A stretch of 47,296 nucleotides of DNA from Christensenellaceae bacterium OttesenSCG-928-K19 (GCA_030266015.1 JAJDHD010000018.1:1-47296); one strand, 5' to 3'; positions 36,334 to 45,527 are shown, counted from the first letter of the stretch. The notes: generated by a model not told the origin, from the sequence alone. Numbers and translations are program-made.

Positions 36334-36823
36334 AAGTAAAACCCAGCTTAGGGGAAAAGAAACGGTCTTTAAGGATGACGTTTGCATTATGCTGCGGGGA
36401 GAGATAGACTCTCTGATGGCGCGCGCGGTGATTACCTGTGCCTATGCAAAGCAATATGGCCATACGGATATCATCAGCGGTACAGAAGACGTGGTGCGTG
36501 TGTTGCGGGAGATCACCCGGAGCGAGGCGCTTGGCGAGCCGTGTGAGGCGGGCGAAATATTGGGTATGGATTTTGAAGAATTGAGGACGGTGTCGCAGCA
36601 TCCAAAATCCGAGCTTGGCGCTGAGCATTATTTCCCGGACGAAAACACAGATATGATGACGGCAATGCTTAATATGCTGCGTGCGGATGTTCGCCGGGCA
36701 GAGCGGCAGTGTGTGGAGGCGATGGACGAACATCCGGCTGCGGCAAGTATGCAGATTGTGTTAAACAGGCTGTCATCCGCGGTTTATATATTGATGCTGG
36801 AGAGCAGGATGCATTACGATTGA
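36320..36823 (+). CDS. EutT-like cobalamin adenosyltransferase-domain protein
   Basis: A 167-aa protein similar to the C-terminal part of EutT, the ethanolamine-type ATP:cob(I)alamin adenosyltransferase. Matching stretches are LRGEIDSLMARAV, TRSEALGEPCEAGEILGM, EELRTVSQHP, MLNMLRADVRRAE and LNRLSSAVYILML. The N-terminal Cys-Cys-x-x-Cys metal site of enterobacterial EutT is absent. It overlaps the sugar-phosphate transferase gene, so the two are co-transcribed, which is an unexpected partnership: no ethanolamine genes are nearby. RBS AGGGAG precedes ATG 36320. Adenosyltransferase activity is inferred, not shown. Confidence 0.65.
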   Translation: MKGNESKTQLRGKETVFKDDVCIMLRGEIDSLMARAVITCAYAKQYGHTDIISGTEDVVRVLREITRSEALGEPCEAGEILGMDFEELRTVSQHPKSELGAEHYFPDENTDMMTAMLNMLRADVRRAERQCVEAMDEHPAAASMQIVLNRLSSAVYILMLESRMHYD

Positions 36824-36839
36824 ACAAAATTATTTTTGA

Positions 36840-38336
<1,497 letters not shown>

Positions 38337-38357
38337 AAAAATGGGGGAGTATATGCT

Positions 38358-38783
38358 ATGAAGCAGGAGCATACCAGTGTGCTTGCCACGAATCTGGATG
38401 ATATGTCAGGCGAGGAGATAAGCTATTTGCTTGAGTTGATGATGGACAAAGGCGCAGTAGACGCTTGGGCGGCGCCGGTGATGACGGGCAGGCATAATCC
38501 TGCGTACCGGGTTTGTGTCCAGTGCAAGAAAGAAGATACGGCGCGGCTGGGGGAGCTGTTGCTCCTCAATTCCACTGCGGTATCGGTGACGCTGGAGGTA
38601 AGGCATAGGCTGATGCTGGATGAAGAGGTGGTATATCTCGAAACATCGCTTGGCATGGTGCGTATTGCCAGGGCAGGTGCGGGAAGGCACATTGTGCATG
38701 AAGACTTGGCGCGTATTGCCAAAAAGCATGGAATAAGTATTGCTGCTGCAAAAGAGAAAATACTGGAGGAAATCGATTTATGA
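38358..38783 (+). CDS. Stand-alone LarC C-terminal domain (LarC2-like)
   Basis: A 141-aa protein resembling only the C-terminal half of LarC, the CTP-dependent nickel insertase that makes the nickel-pincer cofactor of lactate racemase. Matching features are the start [36 protein letters not shown], the [14 protein letters not shown] helix and the ending in a helix like [13 protein letters not shown]. The N-terminal LarC domain is absent and no upstream fragment of it exists. It lies 22 bases after guaB and overlaps guaA by 4 bases. The function without LarC1 is unknown. Confidence 0.7.
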   Translation: MKQEHTSVLATNLDDMSGEEISYLLELMMDKGAVDAWAAPVMTGRHNPAYRVCVQCKKEDTARLGELLLLNSTAVSVTLEVRHRLMLDEEVVYLETSLGMVRIARAGAGRHIVHEDLARIAKKHGISIAAAKEKILEEIDL

Positions 38784-40312
38784 GGGAAATGGTAGTGGTG
38801 CTGGACTTTGGGGGCCAGTATAACCAACTCATAGCACGGCGTGTGAGGGATGCGCATGTGTATGCGGAATTATTGCCTTACCATACAAGCTTGGAGAAGA
38901 TTAGGGAAAAGAAACCGATTGGGATTATATTGACTGGCGGCCCAAGGAGTGTATACGAAGAGGATGCGCCAAAGTGTGATAATGGAATCTTTGAATTGGG
39001 TGTTCCGGTGCTGGGCATCTGTTATGGCAGCTATCTTGCTGCAGATTATGTGGGTGGCGAGGTATTGCGCGCGCCGTCGGGCGAATATGGCAAAGCGGAA
39101 ACAGAATATGACGTATCAAGCATATTGTTTGACGGCATAAATAAAAAAGCAATAAGCTGGATGAGTCATTCGGATTACATTGGCAGTGTGCCGGCGGACA
39201 GTAAGGTGCTTGCGACAACGGACACATGTCCAGTGGCTGCGTTCAGCAATGAGCAGAAGAACATATACGGTGTGCAGTTTCACCCAGAAGTGCAGCATAC
39301 ACAAGGCGGGCAAGAAATACTGAAAAATTTCCTGTATAAGATTTGTGGCGCAAAAGGCGACTGGACGATGAAGAACTATGCACAGGAAGCAATAGAAACC
39401 ATTCGCAAGCAGGTGGGGGATAAGAAGGTGCTGCTGGCGCTTTCCGGCGGTGTGGACAGCTCTGTGTGCGCCGTGTTGCTGCACAAGGCGATAGGGCAAA
39501 ACCTTACTTGTGTGTTTGTGAATACCGGGCTGATGCGAAAGTTTGAGCCGGAAGAAGTGGAGAAGGTATTTACAGACCAGTTTAAGATGAACCTTGTCCA
39601 TGTAGATGCAGAGCAACGTTTTTTAGAGAAACTTGCTGGTGTTGTGGAGCCGGAGAAAAAACGCAAGATTATTGGCGAAGAGTTTATTCGTGTGTTTGAG
39701 GACGAGGCGAAGAAAATTGGAAAGGTGAATTTTCTTGCGCAGGGTACTATTTATCCAGATGTGGTGGAGAGTGGCGTGGGCGATGCAGCGCTGATTAAAA
39801 GCCACCATAATGTGGGCGGGCTGCCTGACCATGTTGATTTTGATGAGATTATAGAGCCTTTGCGCGAGTTGTTTAAGGATGAAGTTCGTGAGTTGGGCGA
39901 AGAAATTGGCTTGCCACACCATATGGTATGGCGCCAGCCATTCCCCGGGCCGGGTCTTGCCATCCGCATCATAGGCGAGGTAACAAAACCTAAGCTGGAT
40001 TTGCTTCGCGATGTGGATTTCATTTTCCGTGATGAAATTGCCAAGGCAGGTTTAGATGAAAAAATATGGCAATATTTCGCAGTGCTGACGGATATGCGAA
40101 GTGTAGGAGTGATGGGTGATGAGCGAACCTACGATTACACAGTGGCCTTGCGCGGCGTTACATCTATCGATGCGATGACGGCCGACTGGGCGCGTATCCC
40201 TTATGAGACACTTGAAGTTATTAGCAACCGCATCATCAATGAGGTGCCGCACATCAACAGGCTGGTGTATGACATCACGTCCAAGCCCCCCGCTACCATC
40301 GAGTGGGAATAA
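38780..40312 (+). CDS. guaA: GMP synthase (glutamine-hydrolysing)
   Basis: Aminates XMP to GMP. The N-terminal class I glutamine amidotransferase has nucleophile Cys81 in GICYGSY and His in FHPEVQHT; the ATP pyrophosphatase loop is [11 protein letters not shown], and the C-terminal dimerisation domain ends IEWE. 510 aa, full length. ATG at 38780 has GGAGGAAA upstream in the preceding gene. The last codons lie in the attachment site of the inserted element, so the stop codon (TAA) and flanking bases come from the element; the resident version with TGA is at 45528. Confidence 0.97.
   Translation: MREMVVVLDFGGQYNQLIARRVRDAHVYAELLPYHTSLEKIREKKPIGIILTGGPRSVYEEDAPKCDNGIFELGVPVLGICYGSYLAADYVGGEVLRAPSGEYGKAETEYDVSSILFDGINKKAISWMSHSDYIGSVPADSKVLATTDTCPVAAFSNEQKNIYGVQFHPEVQHTQGGQEILKNFLYKICGAKGDWTMKNYAQEAIETIRKQVGDKKVLLALSGGVDSSVCAVLLHKAIGQNLTCVFVNTGLMRKFEPEEVEKVFTDQFKMNLVHVDAEQRFLEKLAGVVEPEKKRKIIGEEFIRVFEDEAKKIGKVNFLAQGTIYPDVVESGVGDAALIKSHHNVGGLPDHVDFDEIIEPLRELFKDEVRELGEEIGLPHHMVWRQPFPGPGLAIRIIGEVTKPKLDLLRDVDFIFRDEIAKAGLDEKIWQYFAVLTDMRSVGVMGDERTYDYTVALRGVTSIDAMTADWARIPYETLEVISNRIINEVPHINRLVYDITSKPPATIEWE
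40298..40308 (+). repeat. Left attachment site (in guaA)
   Basis: ATCGAGTGGGA, inside the last four codons of guaA (I-E-W-E). It is followed by ATAA, giving the present TAA stop. Confidence 0.85.
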
Positions 40313-40356
40313 TTTGAGAAGTAGCGCTATGCCTTTAGAATAGCGGATTTCTCAAA
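40313..40356. repeat. Cruciform-like inverted repeat beside the left attachment site
   Basis: TTTGAGAA (40313-40320) pairs with TTCTCAAA (40349-40356), and inside it CGCTAT (40325-40330) pairs with ATAGCG (40340-40345). No T tract follows. It may be an integrase-related structure or a transcript 3' end for guaA. Confidence 0.55.
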
Positions 40357-40371
40357 GTCGAATCGGGCTTC

Positions 40372-40389
40372 TGGCAACGATTTGGCAAC
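40372..40389 (+). repeat. Left pair of TGGCAAC repeats (integrase arm-type sites?)
   Basis: TGGCAAC at 40372-40378 and again at 40383-40389, 11 bp apart. The same pair with the same spacing and orientation occurs at 45412, near the other end. Such paired repeats near both ends fit arm-type binding sites of a tyrosine integrase. Confidence 0.6.
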
Positions 40390-40416
40390 ACATATTGTAT
40401 CAACCATATAAATAAT

Positions 40417-40455
40417 AAGAGCTAACTGATGAAAGAAAATCGGTTAGCTCTTTTT
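40417..40455 (+). terminator. Terminator near the left end of the element
   Basis: AAGAGCTAAC (40417-40426) pairs perfectly with GTTAGCTCTT (40443-40452), then T-rich. It can stop transcripts leaving guaA before they enter the element, antisense to the repressor gene. Confidence 0.85.
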
Positions 40456-40498
40456 GTTTGTATAAATGGAGAAAGGAAAAACGCTCATGAGGATATAT

Positions 40499-40960
40499 TT
40501 ATTCTCTATCACGAGAAACTTTTGCTTCAGGATATTTATAACGCCATTCGTCATACTCGTCTGTCGTGATTTCGCCATCCTGGAGTTTTTCCGATTCCTT
40601 CAACCAAGAATTAAGCATATCAAACATGGTACGGTATGCAGGATTATCCCTATCAAGAGTAAGACACAGGGTACCATCAAGCTGGGATATTTTGAGACCA
40701 TACATATCTTCAAGTGCGAACAGAGTGTGCATCAAGCCATTATAGGTATCTATATCAGGGACTGTAAGTGCCTGAGGGCTGACGTCCAAAGTACGTGCGA
40801 GATCGTCAGTAAGCTTTTCCTTTGGCGTTCTTGTGCCGGATTCATATTGCGCCATGCGCACGTCGGCGGTCTTTTCATCGAAACCAACCGTCATACCAAG
40901 CCATTTTTGTGTCATGCCGCGAAGATTACGAAAAAACTTAATTCTATCCCCAATAGCCAT
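40499..40960 (-). CDS. XRE-family HTH regulator of the element
   Basis: A 153-aa protein with an N-terminal Cro/cI-type helix-turn-helix: IGDRIKFFRNLRGMTQKWLG, then ADVRMAQYESGTRTP for the recognition region. The C-terminal half has no recognised domain. ATG at 40960 has GGAG 6 nt upstream; a TTG at 40972 would add four residues. It is divergent from xis-int across the operator region at 41004-41101, the standard layout of a lysogeny-type switch, so it probably represses excision. Confidence 0.8.
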   Translation of the reverse strand: MAIGDRIKFFRNLRGMTQKWLGMTVGFDEKTADVRMAQYESGTRTPKEKLTDDLARTLDVSPQALTVPDIDTYNGLMHTLFALEDMYGLKISQLDGTLCLTLDRDNPAYRTMFDMLNSWLKESEKLQDGEITTDEYDEWRYKYPEAKVSRDRE

Positions 40961-41003
40961 AATAAACTCCAATCATTTGTAATGCATATAGGAAATATAG
41001 CAT

Positions 41004-41101
41004 ATATGTTTAGTGAAGTCAATATAAACTAAACAAAAAAGTTAAATATTCACTTGACATAAACAAATATGCTTAGTATAATTAGCTAAACATATTTGTT
41101 T
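41004..41101. promoter_or_regulatory. Divergent operator region of the element
   Basis: A 16-bp inverted repeat with one mismatch, left arm 41061-41076 and right arm CTAAACATATTTGTTT at 41086-41101, encloses the -10 box of the rightward promoter. The shared half-site ATATG(C/T)TTAG recurs at 41004-41013, with a partner CTAAAC at 41029-41034. These repeated half-sites between divergent genes are the likely binding sites of the XRE protein. Confidence 0.7.
41054..41082 (+). promoter_or_regulatory. Consensus promoter for xis-int
   Basis: TTGACA at 41054-41059, 17-nt spacer, TATAAT at 41077-41082: both hexamers perfect. The operator repeat overlaps the spacer and the -10. Confidence 0.88.
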
Positions 41102-41261
41102 AATAAAACTAAATGACCGTCCTCGTAGATATCTTTTGGGGAAGTAGGCCAAGACCGCATAGCGAGCCTACCAAGAAAGAGAAAACGGCACAGCGCCAAG
41201 CAAGGTTGCCTGCCAGGAAACTACAGGGGTAGAACGGCAATGAGTAAACAGGAGGATTGAA
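41102..41261 (+). other. Structured xis leader with a 6-codon minicistron
   Basis: About 160 nt between the promoter and xis. It contains GTAGGC/GCCTAC (near 41141-41172) and other short inverted repeats. A minicistron at 41240-41260 reads MSKQED and stop, contains the xis ribosome site AGGAGG, and ends one base before the xis ATG, so the two could be translationally coupled. Confidence 0.45.
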
Positions 41262-41465
41262 ATGAAAGATTTATTTATGAAAGTAGATGAAGTAGCAAAA
41301 GTGTTGGGTGTATCCAAATCATACGCATACAAGCTGGTACATAAACTAAATGGGGAGCTCGGAGAAAAGGGGTACTTGACAGTTGCAGGCAGGGTGAGCA
41401 CGAAATATTTTTTGGAAAAGGTATGTTACGGACAAAGCGAAAAAACGATGAAGGGAAGTGAATAA
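41262..41465 (+). CDS. Excisionase-like DNA-binding protein
   Basis: A 67-aa protein with a MerR/excisionase-type helix-turn-helix: FMKVDEVAKVLGVSKSYAYKL, followed by a basic wing. It would act as recombination directionality factor for the neighbouring integrase, whose ATG begins immediately after this stop codon. RBS AGGAGG. First gene of the rightward element operon. Confidence 0.8.
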   Translation: MKDLFMKVDEVAKVLGVSKSYAYKLVHKLNGELGEKGYLTVAGRVSTKYFLEKVCYGQSEKTMKGSE

Positions 41466-42536
41466 ATGGCGGTCTACAAAGAACAAGGTGGAAAATGGCG
41501 AGTTATCTATCGTTATACGGACTGGACAGGAATGCGTAAACAGACAAGCAAGCGCGGCTTTACAACCAAACGCGAGGCACAGGCGTGGGAACGGGAGCAG
41601 CTTCAAAAAAGCAATGCGGACTTGGATATGACGTTTAAAAGTTTTGTTGAAATTTATACTGCCGATATGCAAAGCCGCGTTAGGGAGAATACCTGGGAAA
41701 CGAAGGAACATATTATAAGAACAAAACTAATGCCATATTTTGGTGAGCATAAGATGTGTGAGATTCGGACAAACGAAGTCATTGCCTTGCAAAATGAAAT
41801 GATCAATTATCGAGATAAAAACGATAAGGCATATTCGCCGGTCTATCTTAAAACACTTCACAATCAACTAAGCGCGATTTTAAACCACGCTGTTAATTAC
41901 TATGGGCTAAACTCCAATCCGGCAGCTAAGGTTGGAAATATGGGAAAAGCAAAGAATAAGGAAATGCAGTTCTGGACAAAAGAAGAATATCTTAAATTTG
42001 CAGATGCCATGATGGACAAGCCGATTTCATTTTATGCGTTTGAGATGCTCTATTGGTGCGGAATCCGGGAAGGGGAATTGTTGGCATTAACGCCTGCCGA
42101 TTTCGATTTTGAGAAGGGTACGGTTTCCATTACAAAATCATATCAGCGGCTGAAGGGTAGGGATGTGATTACAGAGCCCAAAACACCCAAAAGTGTTCGT
42201 ATCATAAAAATGCCGAAATTCTTATGTGAAGAAATGCAGGAGTATATTGACTCGTTGTATGGTGTTGAGCCGGAGGACAGAATATTCACTATTACGAAGC
42301 ACTATTTGCACAATGAGATGGATAGGGGAGCAAAGGACACTGGGGTAAGGCGTATTAGAATCCATGATGTGCGACATTCTCATGTATCACTTTTGATTGA
42401 TATGGGGTTTTCCGCTATTGCGATTGCTGATAGGGTCGGGCATGAGAGCATTGACGTGACATATAATTATGCGCATTTATTCCCGTCCAGGCAATCGGAG
42501 ATGGCGGACAGGCTGGATATGGAAAGGGGAGAGTGA
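41466..42536 (+). CDS. int: Tyrosine site-specific integrase
   Basis: Phage/ICE-type integrase of 356 aa. Layout: N-terminal AP2-like arm-binding domain (residues 1-55), core-binding SAM-like domain (about 58-160), catalytic domain (about 170-350). Catalytic residues are visible: Arg in WCGIREGELLAL, His and Arg in HDVRHSHVSLL, His in VGHESIDVT and Tyr in YNYAHLFP. It presumably recombines the guaA attachment site. Adjacent to xis; followed one base after its stop by the first RHH gene. Confidence 0.95.
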   Translation: MAVYKEQGGKWRVIYRYTDWTGMRKQTSKRGFTTKREAQAWEREQLQKSNADLDMTFKSFVEIYTADMQSRVRENTWETKEHIIRTKLMPYFGEHKMCEIRTNEVIALQNEMINYRDKNDKAYSPVYLKTLHNQLSAILNHAVNYYGLNSNPAAKVGNMGKAKNKEMQFWTKEEYLKFADAMMDKPISFYAFEMLYWCGIREGELLALTPADFDFEKGTVSITKSYQRLKGRDVITEPKTPKSVRIIKMPKFLCEEMQEYIDSLYGVEPEDRIFTITKHYLHNEMDRGAKDTGVRRIRIHDVRHSHVSLLIDMGFSAIAIADRVGHESIDVTYNYAHLFPSRQSEMADRLDMERGE

Positions 42537-42537
42537 T

Positions 42538-42864
42538 ATGTCTGTAAAAAGGTGTGACACTAGAAATCGTTGGAGAAACAAAACAATTGCTTTCAGGATG
42601 TCGCCAGAGGAAGCGGATCAGCTAGATAAATTCGTAAGATTATCTGGACTAACGAAGCAGGACTATTTGATCTGTCGTACGCTTCAGCGTGATGTGGTTG
42701 TGCATGGCAATCCGCGAGTTCATAAAGCATTGCGTAACCAGCTTGCAGATGTTTTAGAAGAGTTGAGACGTATCCAAACATTGGGATCAGAAGATGATGA
42801 ACTGCTGGAAATGGTTGCATATAGCTTGAGTATTATTCGGGATATGCAAAATCAATCGGATTGA
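42538..42864 (+). CDS. Ribbon-helix-helix mobilisation-type protein
   Basis: About 108 aa. The N-terminal region NKTIAFRMSPEEADQLDKFV followed by a helix and GLTKQDYL fits an RHH/MobC-like DNA-binding fold, and the C-terminal half is helical. The frame opens at 42469 within int, but the ATG at 42538 with GGGGAGAG upstream is preferred. Adjacent to the oriT-like region at 42926, which supports a relaxosome role. No stronger family assignment can be made. Confidence 0.65.
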   Translation: MSVKRCDTRNRWRNKTIAFRMSPEEADQLDKFVRLSGLTKQDYLICRTLQRDVVVHGNPRVHKALRNQLADVLEELRRIQTLGSEDDELLEMVAYSLSIIRDMQNQSD

Positions 42865-42925
42865 ATAATTTTTTTTCAAAGTCATTTTGGGACAATCGCA
42901 GATGTTCCAAAAGGTAGCAAGGATC

Positions 42926-42988
42926 GCAAAAGTATATACTTTTGCCTTGTTGGGGAGAATCCCCAAACCCCAAGCGCCTGTTGGCGCT
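42926..42988 (+). other. oriT-like hairpin cluster
   Basis: Between the two RHH genes are three perfect inverted repeats in 63 bases: GCAAAAGTATATACTTTTGC (42926-42945), TTGGGGA-GAA-TCCCCAA (42950-42966) and AGCGCC-TGTT-GGCGCT (42973-42988). Hairpins of this kind beside mobC-type genes are typical of transfer origins of mobilisable elements. The nic site is not assigned. Confidence 0.65.
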
Positions 42989-43017
42989 AAATATATTTGA
43001 ATGAAAGGTGAATAAAT

Positions 43018-43347
43018 ATGTTGAAACGTAATAACCAAGTTCTTTTCAAATTGGATGAATCAGAGTATTTTCGGTTGCGCAGAAATGCTCAGCAAGCTGG
43101 AAACTCACTTTCTGCATACATACGCCGATGTTGCTTCAGCGAAGAAAAAGTAGTTGTGATAGACCGTCGTGTGATAAGAGATGTTTACAGGGAAATGAAT
43201 AGCATTGGCAAAAATCTGAATCAGATTGCACGTATTGCAAATATAGACAGACGGATTTCACCGGAGAGTCTGGATCGTGTAGAAGCAATGTTGGAGGAGA
43301 TATGGCGGGTGGTGGATAAACAACTAGGCGGAATCAGAAAGAGTTGA
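43018..43347 (+). CDS. mobC: MobC-like relaxosome accessory protein
   Basis: A 109-aa protein of the bacterial mobilisation protein family. The N-terminal RHH strand is NNQVLFKLDESEYFRLRR, and the family signature MNSIGKNLNQIARIAN is near residue 61. MobC proteins help a relaxase to open oriT. ATG at 43018 follows AAAGGTG. Normally a relaxase gene follows or overlaps it; here none does, and the cargo genes begin 140 bases later behind their own promoter. Confidence 0.85.
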   Translation: MLKRNNQVLFKLDESEYFRLRRNAQQAGNSLSAYIRRCCFSEEKVVVIDRRVIRDVYREMNSIGKNLNQIARIANIDRRISPESLDRVEAMLEEIWRVVDKQLGGIRKS

Positions 43348-43427
43348 GTAGAAGCGGTGACATGAAGAATATACTATGCTACAATAAACATACGCCTGAG
43401 TTTTTGCTTAAAATTAGCATGATTGTT

Positions 43428-43436
43428 TGCTATAAT
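43428..43436 (+). promoter_or_regulatory. Extended -10 promoter of the cargo operon
   Basis: TG-C-TATAAT at 43428-43436, with a weak TTAAAA at 43408. It lies 54 bases before the ATPase start, so the cargo can be expressed independently of xis-int. Confidence 0.6.
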
Positions 43437-43489
43437 AAAACTTAATGTTTAGAATGTTATTTATTCACGAATGTGAGGAATAAAATATT

Positions 43490-44782
43490 ATGAAATTGGC
43501 TTTAAAGAATATAGGGAAAATTAAAGAAGCATCTGTTGAATTAAATGGTATTACAGTAATTGCTGGTGAAAATAATACTGGAAAAAGCACTGTTGGAAAA
43601 GTGCTTTATAGTGTATTTAATAATTACTATAAATTGGAAGATCAGATACGAAAAGAACGCGAAGAGACAATCGAATCCATACTTAGTACGCTATATCGGA
43701 ATGTTACAAAACGGATGACAAGTAGGGTAGACACAGAAGAGATTGCTCAGAATATTGTTAGCGATTCTGAAAACTTGTTAAACAACAAAGATGTATTAAG
43801 AAAGCAGATAATCGAGGCGATCGTGCAAGATGACGAAAATTTTGAAAAGTATGTGAACTCTGAAACAAAAGACAATGAAAAGTTCTTTTCAAATGCTATT
43901 GAAAGAGTTTTAAATGTTATACAGATTTCAGATGCTGAGATTTTCAAATCAATTTTATCAAAAAAGTTTGAAGCTGAGTTTAACGGTCAGATTAATAATA
44001 TATTCTCTGAAGATGAGGGAGAAGTTAACCTCTATATTAAAAATGAATGCGTTACCATATCTATCTATGATGATGAAGTAATTTCTTTCTCAAACTTTTT
44101 TCATCTCGAGACAGAAGTTATCTATATAGATGACCCATTTGTTTTGGATGAACAAGGTATTTATACTTTTATTAGAAGATATGGTAGGTATGTTGATCAT
44201 CGAACGCATTTACGATCAAAGCTTTTTCTCAATGAATCCGATAATAGTATCATAAACGAAATTATGGTCAATGATAAATTGGAAAGTATTTATGAAAAAA
44301 TCAATTCGATTTGTGATGGGGAAATAGTCAGGAGCAAAAGAGCAAGTTTTGGATATAAAAAGCTGGGGACAGATAAAGTGTTGAGTATTAAGAATGTATC
44401 CACAGGCTTAAAGACTTTTGTTATTTTAAAAATGCTTTTGCAGAATGGCACTTTAGAAGAAAACGGAACAATAGTGTTAGATGAGCCAGAAATACATTTA
44501 CACCCAGAATGGCAGCTCTTATTTGCGGAACTTATTGTACTTATCCATAAAGAGTTTAATATGCATATTCTGCTCAATACGCATAGCCCATATTTTTTAA
44601 ATGCAATTGAGGTATACTCTGCAAAATACGAAATTGCAGATAGATGTAAATACTACATGGCAACGCTAGAAGATGATATAGCGATGATACAAGATGTATC
44701 AGGAAGTATTGATATGATTTATAAGAAGTTGGCGCGGCCCTTACAAACTCTAGAAAATGAGAGGTATGGGCACAATGATTAG
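43490..44782 (+). CDS. OLD/AAA15-like ATPase, candidate defence component
   Basis: A 430-aa ABC-type AAA ATPase of the kind found in phage-defence and overcoming-lysogenisation-defect (OLD) proteins. Walker A is GENNTGKST (residues 26-34). A long, charged helical insertion of about 270 residues follows. Then come a signature-like STGLKTF, Walker B TIVLDEPEIHLHP (Asp331-Glu332) and a switch-His block LLNTHSPYFLNAI. No TOPRIM nuclease domain follows, unlike OLD proper. It is very AT-rich. The second gene overlaps its 3' end, so the two proteins are expected to work as a pair. Not assigned to a named system. Confidence 0.75.
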   Translation: MKLALKNIGKIKEASVELNGITVIAGENNTGKSTVGKVLYSVFNNYYKLEDQIRKEREETIESILSTLYRNVTKRMTSRVDTEEIAQNIVSDSENLLNNKDVLRKQIIEAIVQDDENFEKYVNSETKDNEKFFSNAIERVLNVIQISDAEIFKSILSKKFEAEFNGQINNIFSEDEGEVNLYIKNECVTISIYDDEVISFSNFFHLETEVIYIDDPFVLDEQGIYTFIRRYGRYVDHRTHLRSKLFLNESDNSIINEIMVNDKLESIYEKINSICDGEIVRSKRASFGYKKLGTDKVLSIKNVSTGLKTFVILKMLLQNGTLEENGTIVLDEPEIHLHPEWQLLFAELIVLIHKEFNMHILLNTHSPYFLNAIEVYSAKYEIADRCKYYMATLEDDIAMIQDVSGSIDMIYKKLARPLQTLENERYGHND

Positions 44783-45365
44783 AATAGAAGATTATCCCAT
44801 ACTTCAAGAGAATATAACTACTTTAAAGGAAACATCAAAAGACAACCACGATGGGGAAGAGTGTTTTATGACAGATTCCGTGATATCTGTTATTGATTTT
44901 GATGCAGTAAAAGATGAATATGTTAGGCCGTTAGGAATGCATCAAGTGCCAAAATCTAATGATGCTTTAGTAATTGATGCAAGTGGAAAGGCTACTTTCA
45001 TTGAATTCAAAAACGGACGCATGAACGATGCTAAAAAGTATGAAGTTCGAAAGAAAATTCTCGATAGTATGTTAATTTTTACGGACTTAATTGAAAAAGG
45101 AATAACCCATACCAGAACTCAATTGGATTATATATTGGTATATAATGAAAATGCAAACGACATTGTTGATGACTCTGAGCCGGAGGTAGAAAACCAATTA
45201 TCTGAATCGCGAGATGAAATTGCAAAGAAATTAATGGGGCTCGGAAAAGAAAAGTATGTAAAATTTGGGTTGGAGATGTTTGAAAGGTATTGCTTTCAAA
45301 ATGTTTACACCTATACGAAGGAAGAGTTTGAAGAGAATTTTGTACAAAAGATTGCTGGCAACTAA
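44775..45365 (+). CDS. Small PD-(D/E)XK-like partner of the ATPase
   Basis: About 196 aa, not recognised as a named family. Residues 62-81 contain Asp63, then Glu77-x-Lys79 within TFIEFKNG, preceded by beta-strand-like sequence: the spacing of a PD-(D/E)XK nuclease core. The rest is charged and helical, ending FVQKIAGN. The frame opens at 44757; the ATG at 44775 overlaps the ATPase stop by 8 bases, indicating coupling. Likely effector of an ATPase-nuclease pair, by inference from motif and context. Ends 160 bases before the right attachment site. Confidence 0.6.
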   Translation: MIRIEDYPILQENITTLKETSKDNHDGEECFMTDSVISVIDFDAVKDEYVRPLGMHQVPKSNDALVIDASGKATFIEFKNGRMNDAKKYEVRKKILDSMLIFTDLIEKGITHTRTQLDYILVYNENANDIVDDSEPEVENQLSESRDEIAKKLMGLGKEKYVKFGLEMFERYCFQNVYTYTKEEFEENFVQKIAGN

Positions 45366-45411
45366 GTTGTATTTCATATAACATAGTGAATATTAATGCC
45401 AGACTCTGCGT

Positions 45412-45429
45412 TGGCAACAAAATGGCAAC
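45412..45429 (+). repeat. Right pair of TGGCAAC repeats
   Basis: TGGCAAC at 45412-45418 and 45423-45429, 11 bp apart, matching the left pair at 40372 in sequence, spacing and orientation. Confidence 0.6.
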
Positions 45430-45527
45430 AAAAAATCAGATAGCCCTTAAGGTATGGGTAACTGGTGCAATATAAATACCACAAGCAATATTGCCTAAAC
45501 AATTATGTTTAACAACTGTTTATTGGG

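Noticed and set aside
40466-41032. 188-codon plus-strand frame opposite the XRE regulator
   Set aside because: It is antisense to a clear helix-turn-helix protein with a good start site, and it runs through the operator region.
42926-42988. Rho-independent terminators in place of an oriT
   Set aside because: The hairpins are strong but none is followed by a T tract, and they sit between two mobilisation-type genes.
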